A stretch of 64,000 bases of DNA, from assembly GCA_032433765.1 (NCBI GenBank), contig JAVIAB010000139.1, positions 39,365,397 to 39,429,396 on the forward strand, given 5' to 3'. Shown piece by piece: positions 1 to 11,722 of the stretch (position 1 is the stretch's first letter; each line of letters opens with the position of its first letter). The position numbers were made by a program, and so were the translations under genes. Below the pieces are notes generated by a model. That model was not told the DNA's origin and searched no databases. It worked only from the letters and a program-made list of their open reading frames with translations. This DNA comes from Megaustenia siamemsis. Taxonomy: Eukaryota; Mollusca; Gastropoda; Stylommatophora; Ariophantidae.

Positions 1-560
1 TTAGAGGCGAGAGACAAGCAAGATATAGAGGAACAAAAGTTGAACGCGAGAGACAAATAAGATACAGAGGGACAAAAATTAGAGACGAGAGACAAACGAG
101 ATAAAGAGGGACAAAAGTTGGAGGCGAGAGACAAACAAGATACAGTGGGACAAAAATTTGGAGGCGAGAGACAAACAAGATACAGTGGGACAAAAGTTGG
201 AGGCGAGAGACAAACAAGATACAGAGGGACAAAAGTTGGAGGCGAGAGACAAACAAGATACAGAAGGACAAAAGTTGGAGACGAGAGACAAACAAATTAC
301 AGAGGGATAGAAGTTGGAGGCGAGACATAAACGAGATACAGAGGGGGGCACAAGTTAGAGGCGAGAGACAAACAAGATATAGAAAGACAGAAGTTGGAGG
401 CAAGAGACAAACAAATTACAGAGTGACAAATGGTGGAGGAGAGCGGAAAACATAAATTTTGAAGGACACACATTGGAGGCAAGACATACATAAACTACTG
501 AGATATACATTTTCGAGGAGAGATATGTAAATTAATTACAGAGGGACTATTCTGGGTGGA
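1..560. repeat. 39-bp minisatellite
   Basis: About 13-14 tandem copies of a roughly 39-bp unit built on GAGGCGAGAGACAAACAAGA followed by a short purine-rich half. Copies diverge towards the right end, where single-base changes and length changes accumulate. Because 39 is a multiple of three, reading frames stay open on both strands, and those frames are not evidence of a gene. The array runs off the left edge, so its true length is unknown. Confidence 0.9.
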
Positions 561-747
561 CGACAAATATCCACTACAAATGAGTTTTTTAAAACTTATT
601 TTTGTGTACAAGTTACTGAACATCATTTGCCACATCATCTACTTTTTGTCAGACAATTAACTGGTACTAGTTTGCGCTAGAAGTAATTTAAAGAAATGAA
701 AATTACAATTGTGGTGTAATGACAATCAAAGTATATCACAGTATATA

Positions 748-960
748 TGCAACGTTCTGTGGGAGATCTTGCTAGAGACAGAGATTCTTTCAGATGAGCT
801 GTGGTGAATGCAACGTTCTGTGGGAGATCTGGCTAGAGACAGAGATTCTTTCAGATGAGCTGTGGTGAATGTAACGTTCTGTGGGAGATCTGGCTAGAGA
901 CAGAGATTCTTTCAGATGAGCTGTGGTGAATGCAACGTACTGCAAAGGACATGCAACATG
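748..960 (+). repeat. 61-bp tandem triplication of a LINE C-terminal segment
   Basis: Three 61-bp units start at 748, 809 and 870, and a partial fourth starts at 931. One frame of the unit reads GDLARDRDSFR, a stop, then AVVNATFC, which resembles the extreme C-terminus of LINE reverse transcriptases. A related single-copy segment lies at 9410-9560. The unit is not a multiple of three, so the triplication is not a coding expansion. Likely origin: local amplification of a LINE 3' end (inference). Confidence 0.75.
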
Positions 961-2508
961 ATGATGATAAATAACTATTTAGATATTGCTTCTTATAAAG
1001 TCGCACGTGTTAATAAACTGTTCATTTTTGTTAAATAAATTGTTAATCTCAATATTTTATGTTTATGAAAATTATTGGTTCTTGGTCAGAGAAAAATGTG
1101 ATGCTACTTTTTTAAAATATTAATTCCAGTGCATATTTGTGAAATGATCATTACTCAGAATATGACGCAAGCTGTCAGCAATATTTAGAATCTGTAGGTG
1201 AATAACATGAAAATCGGTGATTTGAAACGTTTGTTTTGTTTTTGTTTTCGATTTTTGTCTTGTGGTTTTTATGGTCACTTTATCGATTTTGGCCAGAGAG
1301 ATTGTTTTGGGGATTTGGGAGGATGCTGTCCTGTGTTTCCCGGAAATAATTCGGTCAGGGTAAGGTTTGGGGCATCATCGCAAACAAATGTCAGGTTAGT
1401 TGAGTGTTGAGTGACTGGTTCTACTGCCTCTTATCTGGCCAGTCCAGACGTGTAGCTCTAAAGATAGTCCGACTAATGACGTCAGTCTTTGTTAAAGACT
1501 TACTTTAAAAAGATGTAAATTATTTGCAAGTCGTGAAATGGTTAAAACTCCTGGCATATTGAGTCTAAAGCCAGTATTTTGAAGTTGATTTGTTAAACCT
1601 TCGATTTCCACTCCCATTTTCCTGTTTGCCTAATAACCTACATCAACAGAATTATGTTCACCTTATAATCAATATTAGCTAAGCCATTGTTTTCTATTAA
1701 TCAACAATTAAGCTATTTTCTCATTAATAAAATATCAACTCAGCTATTTCATCTAAAAATCAATTTAGCAGAGCATTTTTTCTCTATTAATCAATATTAA
1801 CCAATTTTTATTATATTCACCAAATCATCTGAAATAATTTCCTATTATTTAAAATCTTCAGAGTTATTTTTCTACCAATAAAAGTCAACTTCTCCCAAAA
1901 AACACCAATTACTGTTTTTTTTTTCTGCTAACTGTAATCATCAGTTAACCAACATCCAGTGCTATACTTTTCTATCAGCTCCTTCAGTAACTCGTTTTAC
2001 CAATTAACTAACATAGACAATTATGTTTTGCTGCCATATACGATTACACCATCACTTTATGAACAACATAGATTATCCTGTTTAATTGTTCACACAATAC
2101 GCAATAGCTCAAAATTATTGTTTTCCTTTTAACCCTAATTATCCCTCTTCTCTCTTTCTTACTTCTTTGCTCTACTTTTCTTCTTTTCACTTTTCACTTC
2201 TCGTTACTTCTCTTCACGTCTCTCCTCTCATTTCTTCTTCTCTTTTTCTTCTCTTCTGTCACTTAGACTAGAGAAAAAAATCGGAATATTCATTATACAG
2301 CTCTGCAATAATGTGTATTTAGTAGCCTCAGCTATTTCATTAATCAATGGCTGCCTTCATTTTTTCCACCTTTTACCAATGGTGGTTTCTCTAAAACTAG
2401 TTTTCTGTAGCCTTTTATCAAGGTGTAGTTTTGTTACGATTGACCACGGTGCTTAATCTGGCTCCAAATCACGAATTTAGTCAAGAGAACACCTTCATTG
2501 CACAATGG
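961..2508. other. AT-rich non-coding spacer
   Basis: No gene or element recognised. About 1640-2030 is low-complexity sequence with recurring TATTAATCAA-like and CAATTA-like words. About 2130-2270 is a C/T-rich tract (TCTTCTC words). The short open frames here show no domain. Confidence 0.6.
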
Positions 2509-2773
2509 TAAAAGAAAAAAAAATGTAAAGTACCACCGTCACGCCAAGTGGCGTATAGGGAATATGGTGTTAGTGACAATAAATTATACAGACCTTCTGC
2601 ACATGATTTTTGGGGTAATGTGGTCGGTATTACGCCCGTGCCGCTTTACTTTCCCAGAAAAAAATCCGGTACCCGTTAAAGGCTGGGTGAACCGGAAGTC
2701 GTCGATTGGAATCGAACCCCACCTCTTGTCCTTTGTAGTCCAGTTCAATAACCACTGAGCTATCGCGGCTCCC
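2509..2773 (-). mobile_element. SINE-1 copy (tRNA-derived), full length
   Basis: A 265-bp minus-strand element bounded by a perfect 12-bp target-site duplication, ATTGCACAATGG (2497-2508 and 2774-2785). The 5' end (right) reads GGGAGCCGCGATAGCTCAG, with a tRNA-like A box, and a B box around GGTTCGATTCC follows. The body carries the family hallmark of a constant region ending near a GCCACTTGGCGTGACGG word and a T-rich 3' end. This and the other bounded copies define the family used to recognise the rest. Confidence 0.9.
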
Positions 2774-2785
2774 ATTGCACAATGG

Positions 2786-3480
2786 ACAACTCCATAATGC
2801 TGAGATCCCATCCTCAGCATGTTCTCCAGTATGAAGCCGCACACCCGCCACACACAAGCGAAAGTAATGAATTTAGCTTCAGCTCAGATGCACGAACATC
2901 CTAGCACAAGCGAAGACCTTGATACCAAACCTCGTTCGTCGCCTCTAACGACATGCGTGCTAGATGACAGTGCATATATTCTTTTCTCATCTGACCATGG
3001 TCAGAGCCCCCTATTCGATAGTTATGCCACCAGTGAGTATGCGTGATAAAGAGATATATTTAATTCGTGTATGTTTTTTTTTTTTAATGCACGACGCACT
3101 CTTTACGCTATATGTGATAACAACTAAACAGCTATTTGTTTGCCATGAATGCAGAGAGGCCAACATCTTTAGTTTTTAATCAATACATTTATTCCGGCAT
3201 TCATATAATCACTTTTATTTACCGACTCTTCTTTCAACCTTTGCATTAATGTAAACATGCTTGTTAGATGCGCGATAAATGTAAACACAAGCCACTCAAA
3301 CGTGCAAACATAAAGAGCAATCCCCACGGCTTATATGTTTAAACGCATTTGATCACAATTGAAATTATTAACACAGGTGGGTTAAAACCGTCTGAAATAT
3401 TTAAAAAAAAAAAAATTTTTTTGGTAAATAGATTTTACAGATCTAAAATAGTCTACTTACATATCCACCTTGTAATCCAT
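2786..3480. other. unassigned spacer
   Basis: Non-coding sequence with short open frames lacking domains or codon bias. Nothing recognisable apart from T and A homopolymer runs near 3067 and 3400. Confidence 0.5.
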
Positions 3481-3489
3481 CTGTTGACG

Positions 3490-4480
3490 TAATGGTCAGT
3501 ATTCTACCCATCCATCCAACTGTCAAATCATCCATTCATTCATCCAATAATCAATATTCCTTTCATCTTTCCATTCAATTATCCGTAATTCAAAATTATA
3601 GACACTAACTGATAAACCAATTCATGTATTTACACTTTCATGCAATCATTCACCGAAAAGCAAATGACCTAGTTGTCTCATCACGGATTAAATCTTCTAT
3701 TCATTTAGTTGTCATACATCGTCATTCAACCTTTTAATTAAGACTACAGTAATTAATCTAGCCATTAATACAGTAATTCGGACAATCATTAATTCATTCA
3801 AAAGTTAGTTTGTCAACAAAATATCATGTTTACATTCAATCACCCACCAATTATTCATTCACCTACCAACCACTCATTCATCCAAATATCAATTTTCTCA
3901 ATCATTCATTCATTCATTCCATTATTTATTAATTGATTGATTCATACGTCCATTCATTATCAGATTTTCTATTTATCTAATCTGCATCGACCCAACAATT
4001 CAACTCGCCGTTAACTCATCCATCAGATTAACCAACTATTGATTCATTCCTTCTGAAATTCTTTATCCATTCCGTCAATCATTCATCCTCAGGACAATTC
4101 ATCAACTAACCATTCATTCGTTTATTCAAAAATCATCTACTAATTGAATCATTCAACCATTCATCAGTCCTTCCACGCATTCATTTTTGATCACAGATTC
4201 CATTTCTCCAGTCAATCATCGAATCAATCAATATTCAACCCTTCATCAACTCATTCATCAAATTAATCAATAGTTTATTCATCAATTCAGAACAAATATT
4301 TAGTGTGAACATAAAGTAACCCATTCTGTCATCAATTCATTCATTCGTTCAGTTTAATGACAATTAACTAAACCGACTGTCCAGCGATCTATCCACGCAC
4401 CATCCAATAAATACGTCCATCCCCAATCTATCCATCCATTCATCCATCTGTCTATACCTCGATATTTCCTTAATCTATCC
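3490..4480. repeat. degenerate CATT/ATTCATCCA low-complexity region
   Basis: Nearly 1 kb dominated by imperfect CATTCATT, ATCCATCCA and CAATCATTCA words with no fixed period. It resembles an old, eroded tetranucleotide or short minisatellite. No protein similarity seen. Confidence 0.75.
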
Positions 4481-4699
4481 GCTACTATGTGAAATGTCAA
4501 TGTATCACTCTATATAAAAATCAGTTAGTATAAAGTCAACAAAGAAGCTAATAATGACTTATATCTAATCGGGACTGAAAGGACTAGAGGTAAGATGTCA
4601 GCACCTGGACATAAAGGATCTGGGTTCAAATCTTGTTACAAGCGGTAGGAAATTGTTCTCTTTGAAACCGTTTAATTCATCTTCAAGTTCGATATATAT

Positions 4700-5040
4700 C
4701 ATCGGTCTCAGAGTTGAGCACATTTCATTGGTCTCAGAGTTAAGCATATTTCATTGGTCACAGAGTTAAGCATATTTAATTCGTTTCAGAGTTAAGCATA
4801 TTTAATTCGTCTCAGAGTTAAGCATATTTCATTGGTCTCATAGTTAAGCATATTTCATTGGTCTCAGAGTTAAGCACATTTCATTGGTCTCAGAGTTAAG
4901 CACATTTCATTGGTCTCAGAGTTAAGCATATTTCATTGGTCTCAGAGTTAAGCACATTTCATTGGTCTCAGAGTTAAGCATATTTCATTGGTCTCAGAGT
5001 TAAGCATATTTAATTCGTCTCAGAGTTAGACACATTTCAT
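4700..5040. repeat. 24-bp minisatellite, about 14 copies
   Basis: Tandem units of CATTTCATTGGTCTCAGAG plus TTAAG. The unit shares its CATTTCATT start with the longer array that follows directly, so the two probably descend from one array with a changed second half. Confidence 0.9.
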
Positions 5041-7350
5041 TCATGCTCTAGTCAGAAATATTTCCTATAATCCCGAGTGAGAAACATTTCATTTTTTTCC
5101 TGAACAAAAAACATTTCATTCATCCCTCGGAAAGAAACATTTCATTCATCCTTCAGTGAGAAACATTTCATTCACGCCTCGGAGAGAAATATTTCATTCA
5201 TCCCCCGAAGAGAAATATTTCATTCATCCCTCAGTGAGAAACATTTAATTCATCCCTCGGAGAGAAACATTTCATTCATCCTTCAGAGAGAAACATTTCA
5301 TTCATCCCTCTGAGAGAAACATTTCATTCATCCTTCTGAGAGAAATATTTCATTCATCCCTCAAAGAGAAATATTTCATTCATCCCTGAGTGAGAAACAT
5401 TTCATTCATCCCCGAGTGAGAAACATTTCATTCATCCCTCTGAGAGAAATATTTCATCCATCCCTAAGAGAGAAATATTTTATTCATCCCTGAGAAACAT
5501 TTCATTCATCCCTCGGAGAGAAACACTTCATTCATCACCAAGTGAGAAACATTTCATTTATCCCTGAATGAGAAACATTTCATTCACCCTGAGTGAGAAA
5601 CATTTCATTTATCCCTGAGTGAGAAACATTTCATTCATCCCTCGGAGAGAAACACTTCATTCTTTACAAAGTGAGAAACATTTAATTCATCCCTGAGTGA
5701 GAAACATTTTATTCATCCCTCAGTGAGAAACATTTCCTTCATCCCTGAGTGAGAAACATTTCATTCATCCCTCGGATAGAAACATTTCATTCATCCCTCT
5801 GAGAGAAATATTTCATTCATCCCTCAGAGAGAAATATTTCATTCATCCCTCGGAGAGAAATATTTCATTCATCCCTCGGAGAGAAATATTTCATTCATCC
5901 CTCGGAGAGAAATATTTCATTCATCCCTCTGAGAGAAATATTTCATTCATACCTCTGAGAGAAATATTTCATTCATCCCTCTGAGAGAAATATTTCATTC
6001 ATCCCTCTGTGAGAAACATTTCATTCATCCCTCGGAGAGAAACATTTCATTCATCCCTCGGAGAGAAACATTTCATTCATCCCTGAGTGAGAAACATTTC
6101 ATTCATCCCTGAGTGAGAAACATTTCATTGATCCTTGAGTGAGAAACATTGCATTCATCCCTGAGTGAGAAACATTTCATTCATCCCTCTGAGAGAAATA
6201 TTTCATTCATCCCTCTGAGAGAAACATTTCATTCATCCCTCTGAAAGAAACATTTCATTCGTCCCTCTGAGAAAAACATTTCATTCATCCCTGAGTGAGA
6301 AACATTTCATTCATCCCTGTGAGAGAAACCTTTCATTCATCCCTCGGAGAGAAATATTTCATTCATCCCTCTGAGAGAAACATTTCATTCATCCCTCGGA
6401 GAGAACATTTCATTCATCCCTCTGAGAGAAACATTTCATTCATCCCGGAGTGAGAAAAATTTCATTCATCCCGGAGTGAAAAACATTTCATTCGTCCCAG
6501 AGTCAGAAACATTTAATTCTTCCCTAAGTGAGAAACATTTCATTCATCCCTCAGTGAGAAACATTTCATTTATCCCGGAGTGAGAAACATTTCATTCATC
6601 CTTGAGTGAGAAACATTTCATTTATCCCGGAGTGAGAAACATTTCATTCATCCCGAGTGAGAAACATTTCATTCATCACCAAGTGAGAAACATTTAATTT
6701 ATCCTGGAGTGAGAAACATTTCATTCATCCCTCGGAGAGAAACATTTCATTCATCCCTCTGAGAGAAACATTTCATTCATCCCGGAGTGAGAAAAATTTC
6801 ATTCATCCCGAGTGAAAAACATTTCATTCGTCCCTGAGTCAGAAACATTTAATTCTTCCCTGAGTGAGAAACATTTCATTCATCCCTCAGTGAGAAACAT
6901 TTCATTCATCCCTGAGTGAGAAACATTTCATTTATCCCGGAGTGAGAAACATTTAATTCATCCTTGAGTGAGAAACATTTCATTTATCCCGGAGTGAGAA
7001 ACATTTCATTCATCCCCGAGTGAGAAACATTTCATTCATCACCAAGTGAGAAACATTTCATTTATCCTGGAGTGAGAAACATTTCATTCATCACCAAGTG
7101 AGAAACATTTCATTCATCACCAAGTGAGAAAAAGTTCATTCATCACCAAGTGAGAAACAGTTCATTCATCACCAAGTGAGAAACATTTCATTCATCACCA
7201 AGTGAGAAACAGTTCATTCATCACCAAGTGAGAAACAGTTCATTCATCACCAAGTGAGAAATATTTCATTCATCACCAAGTGAGAAACAGTTCATTCATC
7301 ACCAAGTGAGAAACAGTTCATTCATCCCGGGGGAGAAACATTTCATTCTG
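5041..7350. repeat. 26-bp minisatellite, about 88 copies
   Basis: A 2.3-kb array of CATTTCATTCATCCCT plus a short GAGAGAAA-type tail. Variants differ mainly in the middle (CTCGGAGAG, CTGAGTGAG, CACCAAGTGAG). They are grouped: GAGAGAAATATTT variants cluster at 5800-6000 and CACCAAGTGAG variants at 7030-7320. This clustering indicates local homogenisation. No unique spacers separate the units, so it is not a CRISPR array. Confidence 0.95.
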
Positions 7351-8940
7351 TGATGGAATTCAACCAAGCAGTCTTTGTCGTCGTGTTTTATATAAAGGCT
7401 CGCTTACAATAACTTTTTCTTTTAACATTGAAGAGTTAAAATTGAGAATTCATGTAATCCTTAATTTATCCTGCCACTCACTTATAAATAACATACTCAT
7501 TTATGTAGTAATCCACTCAACAATTCAGTCATCATTTCAATCGCCCATTCTTTATGGCATCAAAATGTGTAGATTTAAAGAAATATGGTTCACAGACAAC
7601 AACAAATGCAAATCAAGAATCCTGTAAGGAAAGCGTCAGTTCTAGGCTACAGAATCTGACAACCATCATTATGTTCAACAGATCCACTGCCTCTGAAGAC
7701 TAACCGAACATAATTATCAAGATTCCTATCAATTCCTAATAAATATAATTGACACTTTAAATTTAGTCAGCAATACTGACAATAAGAATCATAGATACTG
7801 AATCCCTCATTAACTATAACTCTATTACTATAGTTCCACAGCTAACATTAATAATTGTGTTAAAATAATAAAAGACCGAGTAGAACAACAAACTATATTT
7901 CCTATAAGTCAAGGTCAACCAGCAGACACAATTTCATCATTTTACACCTGAACGAGCCAATAACTTTCGACTTAAAAAAAATTGTTTGGAATTCTCTTTC
8001 ACGTGGATAATTCTATTTATTTTTCTTTCTTATAATGCGAATGAAATGTTTTACAACTTTTCATCCCCAAGCCTATCAAAGAGATATTTCCCCGAGGAGT
8101 CTTTCAGCGGATGTAAGATCGTTTATAGGATTTCTGTAACATTTGTGTGTTTTTTGTTGGTGAAAACTTCGTGACTGTAGAACTGTACTTGTTTTTACTT
8201 TTATTTTTTAATACTCTTTAGTCGAAAACTAAAGTGGCTGGGTAAAGTAAGAGGAATGGGCATCAGTCGTTGTCCCAAACAAATATTGTTTGGAGAACTT
8301 AGGGATGAGGAGAAACCATGAACAGGCCCGAGTTAACAAAAAAAAAAAAAAAAAAAAAAAAATATCTGTAGGGCTTCCCTCAGAGAATTCTCTACGAACG
8401 AAAAGAACTTGGAGGATCTGGCAACATATCACAGATAAGGAAGACAAAATAAGAAACGGCATAGAGTAATCGATGAGGAGACGATGCTAAAATCAGAACA
8501 CAAAACACGCAAGAGAATTTGCATGGTGCCAGACAATCCAAATCCATCTTATTCATTCTGTGGTCGGATTCTTCTGTTCCTATCCAGTCCGTGTTATGGC
8601 TCCTAGACGCGACCTCCACCCTCCCATCTTTATCCACCCCCGACTTTTATCAATATTGATATATTTTTAGCCTGATCGGCTAAACTAGGTAAAGCAGATT
8701 AATGAAGAAGTCTTGCTTCAATGGTAAACACAGCTGCTGGCAAAAAGAGCGGAGACTCAACCCAGCTGACAACGGTCTCAAAGGCAGGAGCTGGAACATC
8801 CCGGGGTAGGGGGCTCATGGCACAATTACGACACATGTTATAAAGTGACCAGGACCAATTAGAAAGCAACGGCAAACTACTGGTTGTAGACTGCCAAGAA
8901 ATCATTTAATTCATAAAAAAATAATGGAAGGCATGGTCCT
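7351..8940. other. unassigned spacer
   Basis: AT-rich sequence with short open frames and a 24-base A run near 8340. I recognise no protein motif or repeat shared with the rest of the window. Confidence 0.5.
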
Positions 8941-8945
8941 AGGAA

Positions 8946-9118
8946 GCGAATCAATTCAGAGGAAGAGGTATGTTTACAGCACTCGGAAAAATTGACAAAT
9001 AATCAACAACAGAAAAAAATATGGACCAAAGCAGGATCGAACCCGTACTCAGTGGCACAGCGCCTTGCCACCAAAAGCCAAACGCTAGGGAACACTGCCA
9101 CTCAGCTAACTAAAAAAT
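8946..9118 (-). mobile_element. SINE-3 copy (tRNA-derived), minus strand
   Basis: Reverse-complemented, the right end gives a tRNA-like head, TTAGCTGAGTGGCAG then GGGTTCGATCC (A- and B-box positions). A body with GAGTGCTGTAAACATACC and CCTCTTCCTCTGAATTGATT follows. The same body occurs at 9340-9410, 46545-46710 and in a palindromic pair at 55980-56290. No target-site duplication identified. Confidence 0.75.
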
Positions 9119-9339
9119 TAGCTTCGTGGGCAATGTCATTCGCGCAGGTGTTCTCATGACTATAGCATAAGATTGCGATCACAGCTCGGAAATATATAGT
9201 GTATCTGTATTTTTTCCTGTTAAGACAAGTATCTCCTGGATAGGGTTGGGCTGAATACTTGTGTTGCAGACAAACATTTAGGACGAAACAGCACGAATAG
9301 TAGTTTCCAGTGGTTTAAACTGGAGACAAATAGTAATAA

Positions 9340-9410
9340 ATGAATATTATTATAGAGGGAAACTTCCGAGGCGATAATCAGCAAATCAATTCAGAGGAAG
9401 AGGTATGTTT
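9340..9410 (-). mobile_element. SINE-3 3'-end fragment
   Basis: Matches the last ~70 bp of the SINE-3 body: TATTATAGAGGGAAACTTCC, GAGGCGATAATCAGC and AATTCAGAGGAAGAGGTATG. It abuts a LINE fragment at 9411. Confidence 0.7.
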
Positions 9411-9570
9411 CCTCCTAGAAAGACGAGACAGGGGCAGACCAAAAAGGAGGTGGTTTCAATACATCAGAGATCTTGAACGTGGCAATTGAAAGAAATGGAA
9501 GATGACCTGACTAGAGACAGATTCTTTCCGGGGGCTGTAATGAATGCAAAGTTCTGATAAAGAAAGACAG
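9411..9570 (+). pseudogene. LINE C-terminus remnant (family G)
   Basis: Frame fragments read GRPKRRWFQYIRDLERGN and, after a frame change, EMEDDLTRDR then AVMNAKF and a stop. The GRP(K/R)RRW...RDR pattern is typical of the end of apurinic-endonuclease LINE ORFs. It is related to the 61-bp triplication at 748-960. Heavily truncated and frameshifted. Confidence 0.75.
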
Positions 9571-9574
9571 GCAT

Positions 9575-10728
9575 TCCTATGAGTGAAATGAGATCAATAG
9601 TAGCATAATGCAACAGTTAAAAAATAGGCAGAGAGTTTAAAACAATGACATGGTAGGAAGAAAATGGCAAACTTGATAAACAAATATAGGCACAAAATCT
9701 TGATAAACATAATATCAGACGTGATACTTTGACGATGATCACGATAATATTAATGAATTACAAATTCAGTATATGCGTTTATTTTCTAATTACATTCAAA
9801 TAACACAATTGTCTTGTCTGCACAAAGAAACTTAGATTGCAAAAGTTATTACAATTCCGATTTTTGTTTTTAAAAATGTGAAGTGATCATCTATCAAACA
9901 ATAGCGAACGAATTATTCATCATTAAACGTAAAATAATTAAATATGCCCATAAACACAAACTCTACAAATTAACGAAAAGTAACTTTCCGCATTAAAATT
10001 TTGAGCAAATATTGATATAATATATAATGATGTCAACTGAAATCTGAATTAATGCCTCGAGCTTTTTGTTAAAACTTGAAATCGTGATGAAACTACCTGT
10101 CCATATCTAGAACAAGATGGGTTTCACAGCACGTCTCAGTGCAGATTTTCAACAGAAATTTCTAAAAATTTATTTCTTTGATCAGAACATACAGATCAAG
10201 TCTGATTTAATTTCTCAACATTTACAGTTTCAATAAGGCATGGGACAACCAAGAGAATTAACGCGACCGATCACACGGTTGTGGTATAACCATTAAGTTT
10301 ATTCAATTAAAAAATAGCCGTAGACATTCAAATTAACATTTCAAATGCACACTATGGTCACCTGACAAGCTAGGCTAGAAAAAATTGCGTCTTTTTTTAT
10401 ATTTTTAATTCACTTGATTGAGTTCAATTAAAACTCGCTAACTAATAGTTTTCTGATTGCCTCTTGGCATTAATTTACGGCATCTTCAGTGATGTTCCAA
10501 TTGTGGATAGTTTTAAATATATTATTGTTTTTTTAATGGAATTAAATACTTAAAATTACATAAATATAAAATATCAACAAACTCTATCGATCTTCAACAC
10601 CGCTATGAACATATAGTAAACCAAATGGATTTTAATGCCAAATTGTGTAACGCTTATTTCAATTTAGCAGTAAAAAAAATTGCAGTTTTCGTTCTTGTTT
10701 ACTTGTTATATTATATTTTAAATAAATA
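9575..10728. other. unassigned AT-rich spacer
   Basis: No coding or repeat similarity recognised within the window. Very AT-rich, with only short open frames. Confidence 0.5.
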
Positions 10729-10740
10729 TTATTTGTGTTA

Positions 10741-11710
10741 TAGCCAGTGATGGAAAATGTACATCTGAAATAAACAAAAGAATCTTCTTCTTCTTTCCTT
10801 CCTTATTTGCCTTTCAGCGTCGAGGGGAGATATAATTTGCGGTCTTTTGCTCTTCTGTTCGCCTCTGCTGCTGTTATGTTTCCTAGTGCTTCTAATATTC
10901 AATCGACCAATCTTTTTCGTGGTCGACCCTTGGGTCTGGTGTTCTCACAACGTTTGTTGAAAGCTCGTTGTGTTGTGTTTTGTTCTTTCTGCCTTGTCAC
11001 GTGGCCAAATCATTTTATCTGTTGTTTCCTTACATATTCCATGGCGGGGGCTATTCCTAGCTTTTTTCTCAGTTCTTCATTTCTGATTTTATCTCTCAGA
11101 CTGTTTCATGTCATTCGTCTAACACATTTCATCTCTGTAGAGGTTAATTTTCTTATTGTATATTCAAAACAAAAGAATAGGTATGGTAAAAAGTAATTTT
11201 AATGCCATGAAAAATATACTAACATCAAAACAAATAACACCAGGGCTAAAACTAAGAATAGCAAAATGTTACATCTTCTCAATATTCATGTATTGTGCAG
11301 AAACATGGACATTAGGCCAGAAAATAGAACAGAAAATTGAAGCCTTTGAAATGTGAATCTATAGAAGAATAGGCAGAATTTGATGGAAAGAAAAGAAAAC
11401 AAACGAGGAAGTTTTAAAACAACTAAAAATGAAAAGAGAACTACTAAACACAATTAGAACAAGACAAATTAAATTTTGGGGGCATGTTAACAGACACAAC
11501 AGCCTAATAAATGTAATATTGGAAGGGAAAATACAAGGTAAAAGAGGCAGACCAAGACTAACATGGACGTGTAACATCAAAAGATGGACAAGTCAACCTA
11601 TGACAATCTGCACCATCAAAGCAAAAGCAAGAGACAGAGTGGAATGGCGCTCCATGGTAGCCAACCTTTGATGTGGAGACGGCACTCAATGATAATGATG
11701 ATTATTATTA
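10741..11710 (+). mobile_element. LINE-B, 5'-truncated, interrupted by LINE-C
   Basis: Plus-strand LINE pieces at 10741-10783 and 11179-11710. They are bounded by a 12-bp direct repeat, TTATTTGTGTTA (10729-10740 and 11711-11722). The right piece encodes fragments including MKRELLNTIRTRQIKFWGHV and DRVEWRSMVANL, the C-terminal region after a reverse transcriptase. There is a TGA after IEAFEM near 11354. The 3' end is an ATGATGATT-type trinucleotide tail. A LINE-C lies between the two pieces. Confidence 0.88.
10784..11166 (-). mobile_element. LINE-C 3' fragment nested in LINE-B
   Basis: A 383-bp minus-strand insertion flanked by AAACAAAAGAAT (10772-10783 and 11167-11178). It matches the plus-strand LINE-C copy at 27768-28150 along its length. 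The encoded end resembles ITAAEANRRAKDRK then LYLPSTLKGR and stop in the better-kept copy. The 3' tail is GAAGAAGAA-type. It is younger than the surrounding LINE-B because it splits it cleanly. Confidence 0.9.
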
Positions 11711-11722
11711 TTATTTGTGTTA

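Noticed and set aside
2690..2775. Functional tRNA genes at the SINE heads
   Set aside because: The A and B boxes are tRNA-like, but each is followed by a common SINE body and bounded by target-site duplications. The cloverleaf is incomplete.
4700..7350. CRISPR-like array of short repeats
   Set aside because: Units are contiguous with no unique spacers, and the setting is an animal genome. It is a minisatellite.
10807..11196. 129-aa plus-strand frame as a gene
   Set aside because: Antisense translation of the minus-strand LINE-C running across the junction into LINE-B.
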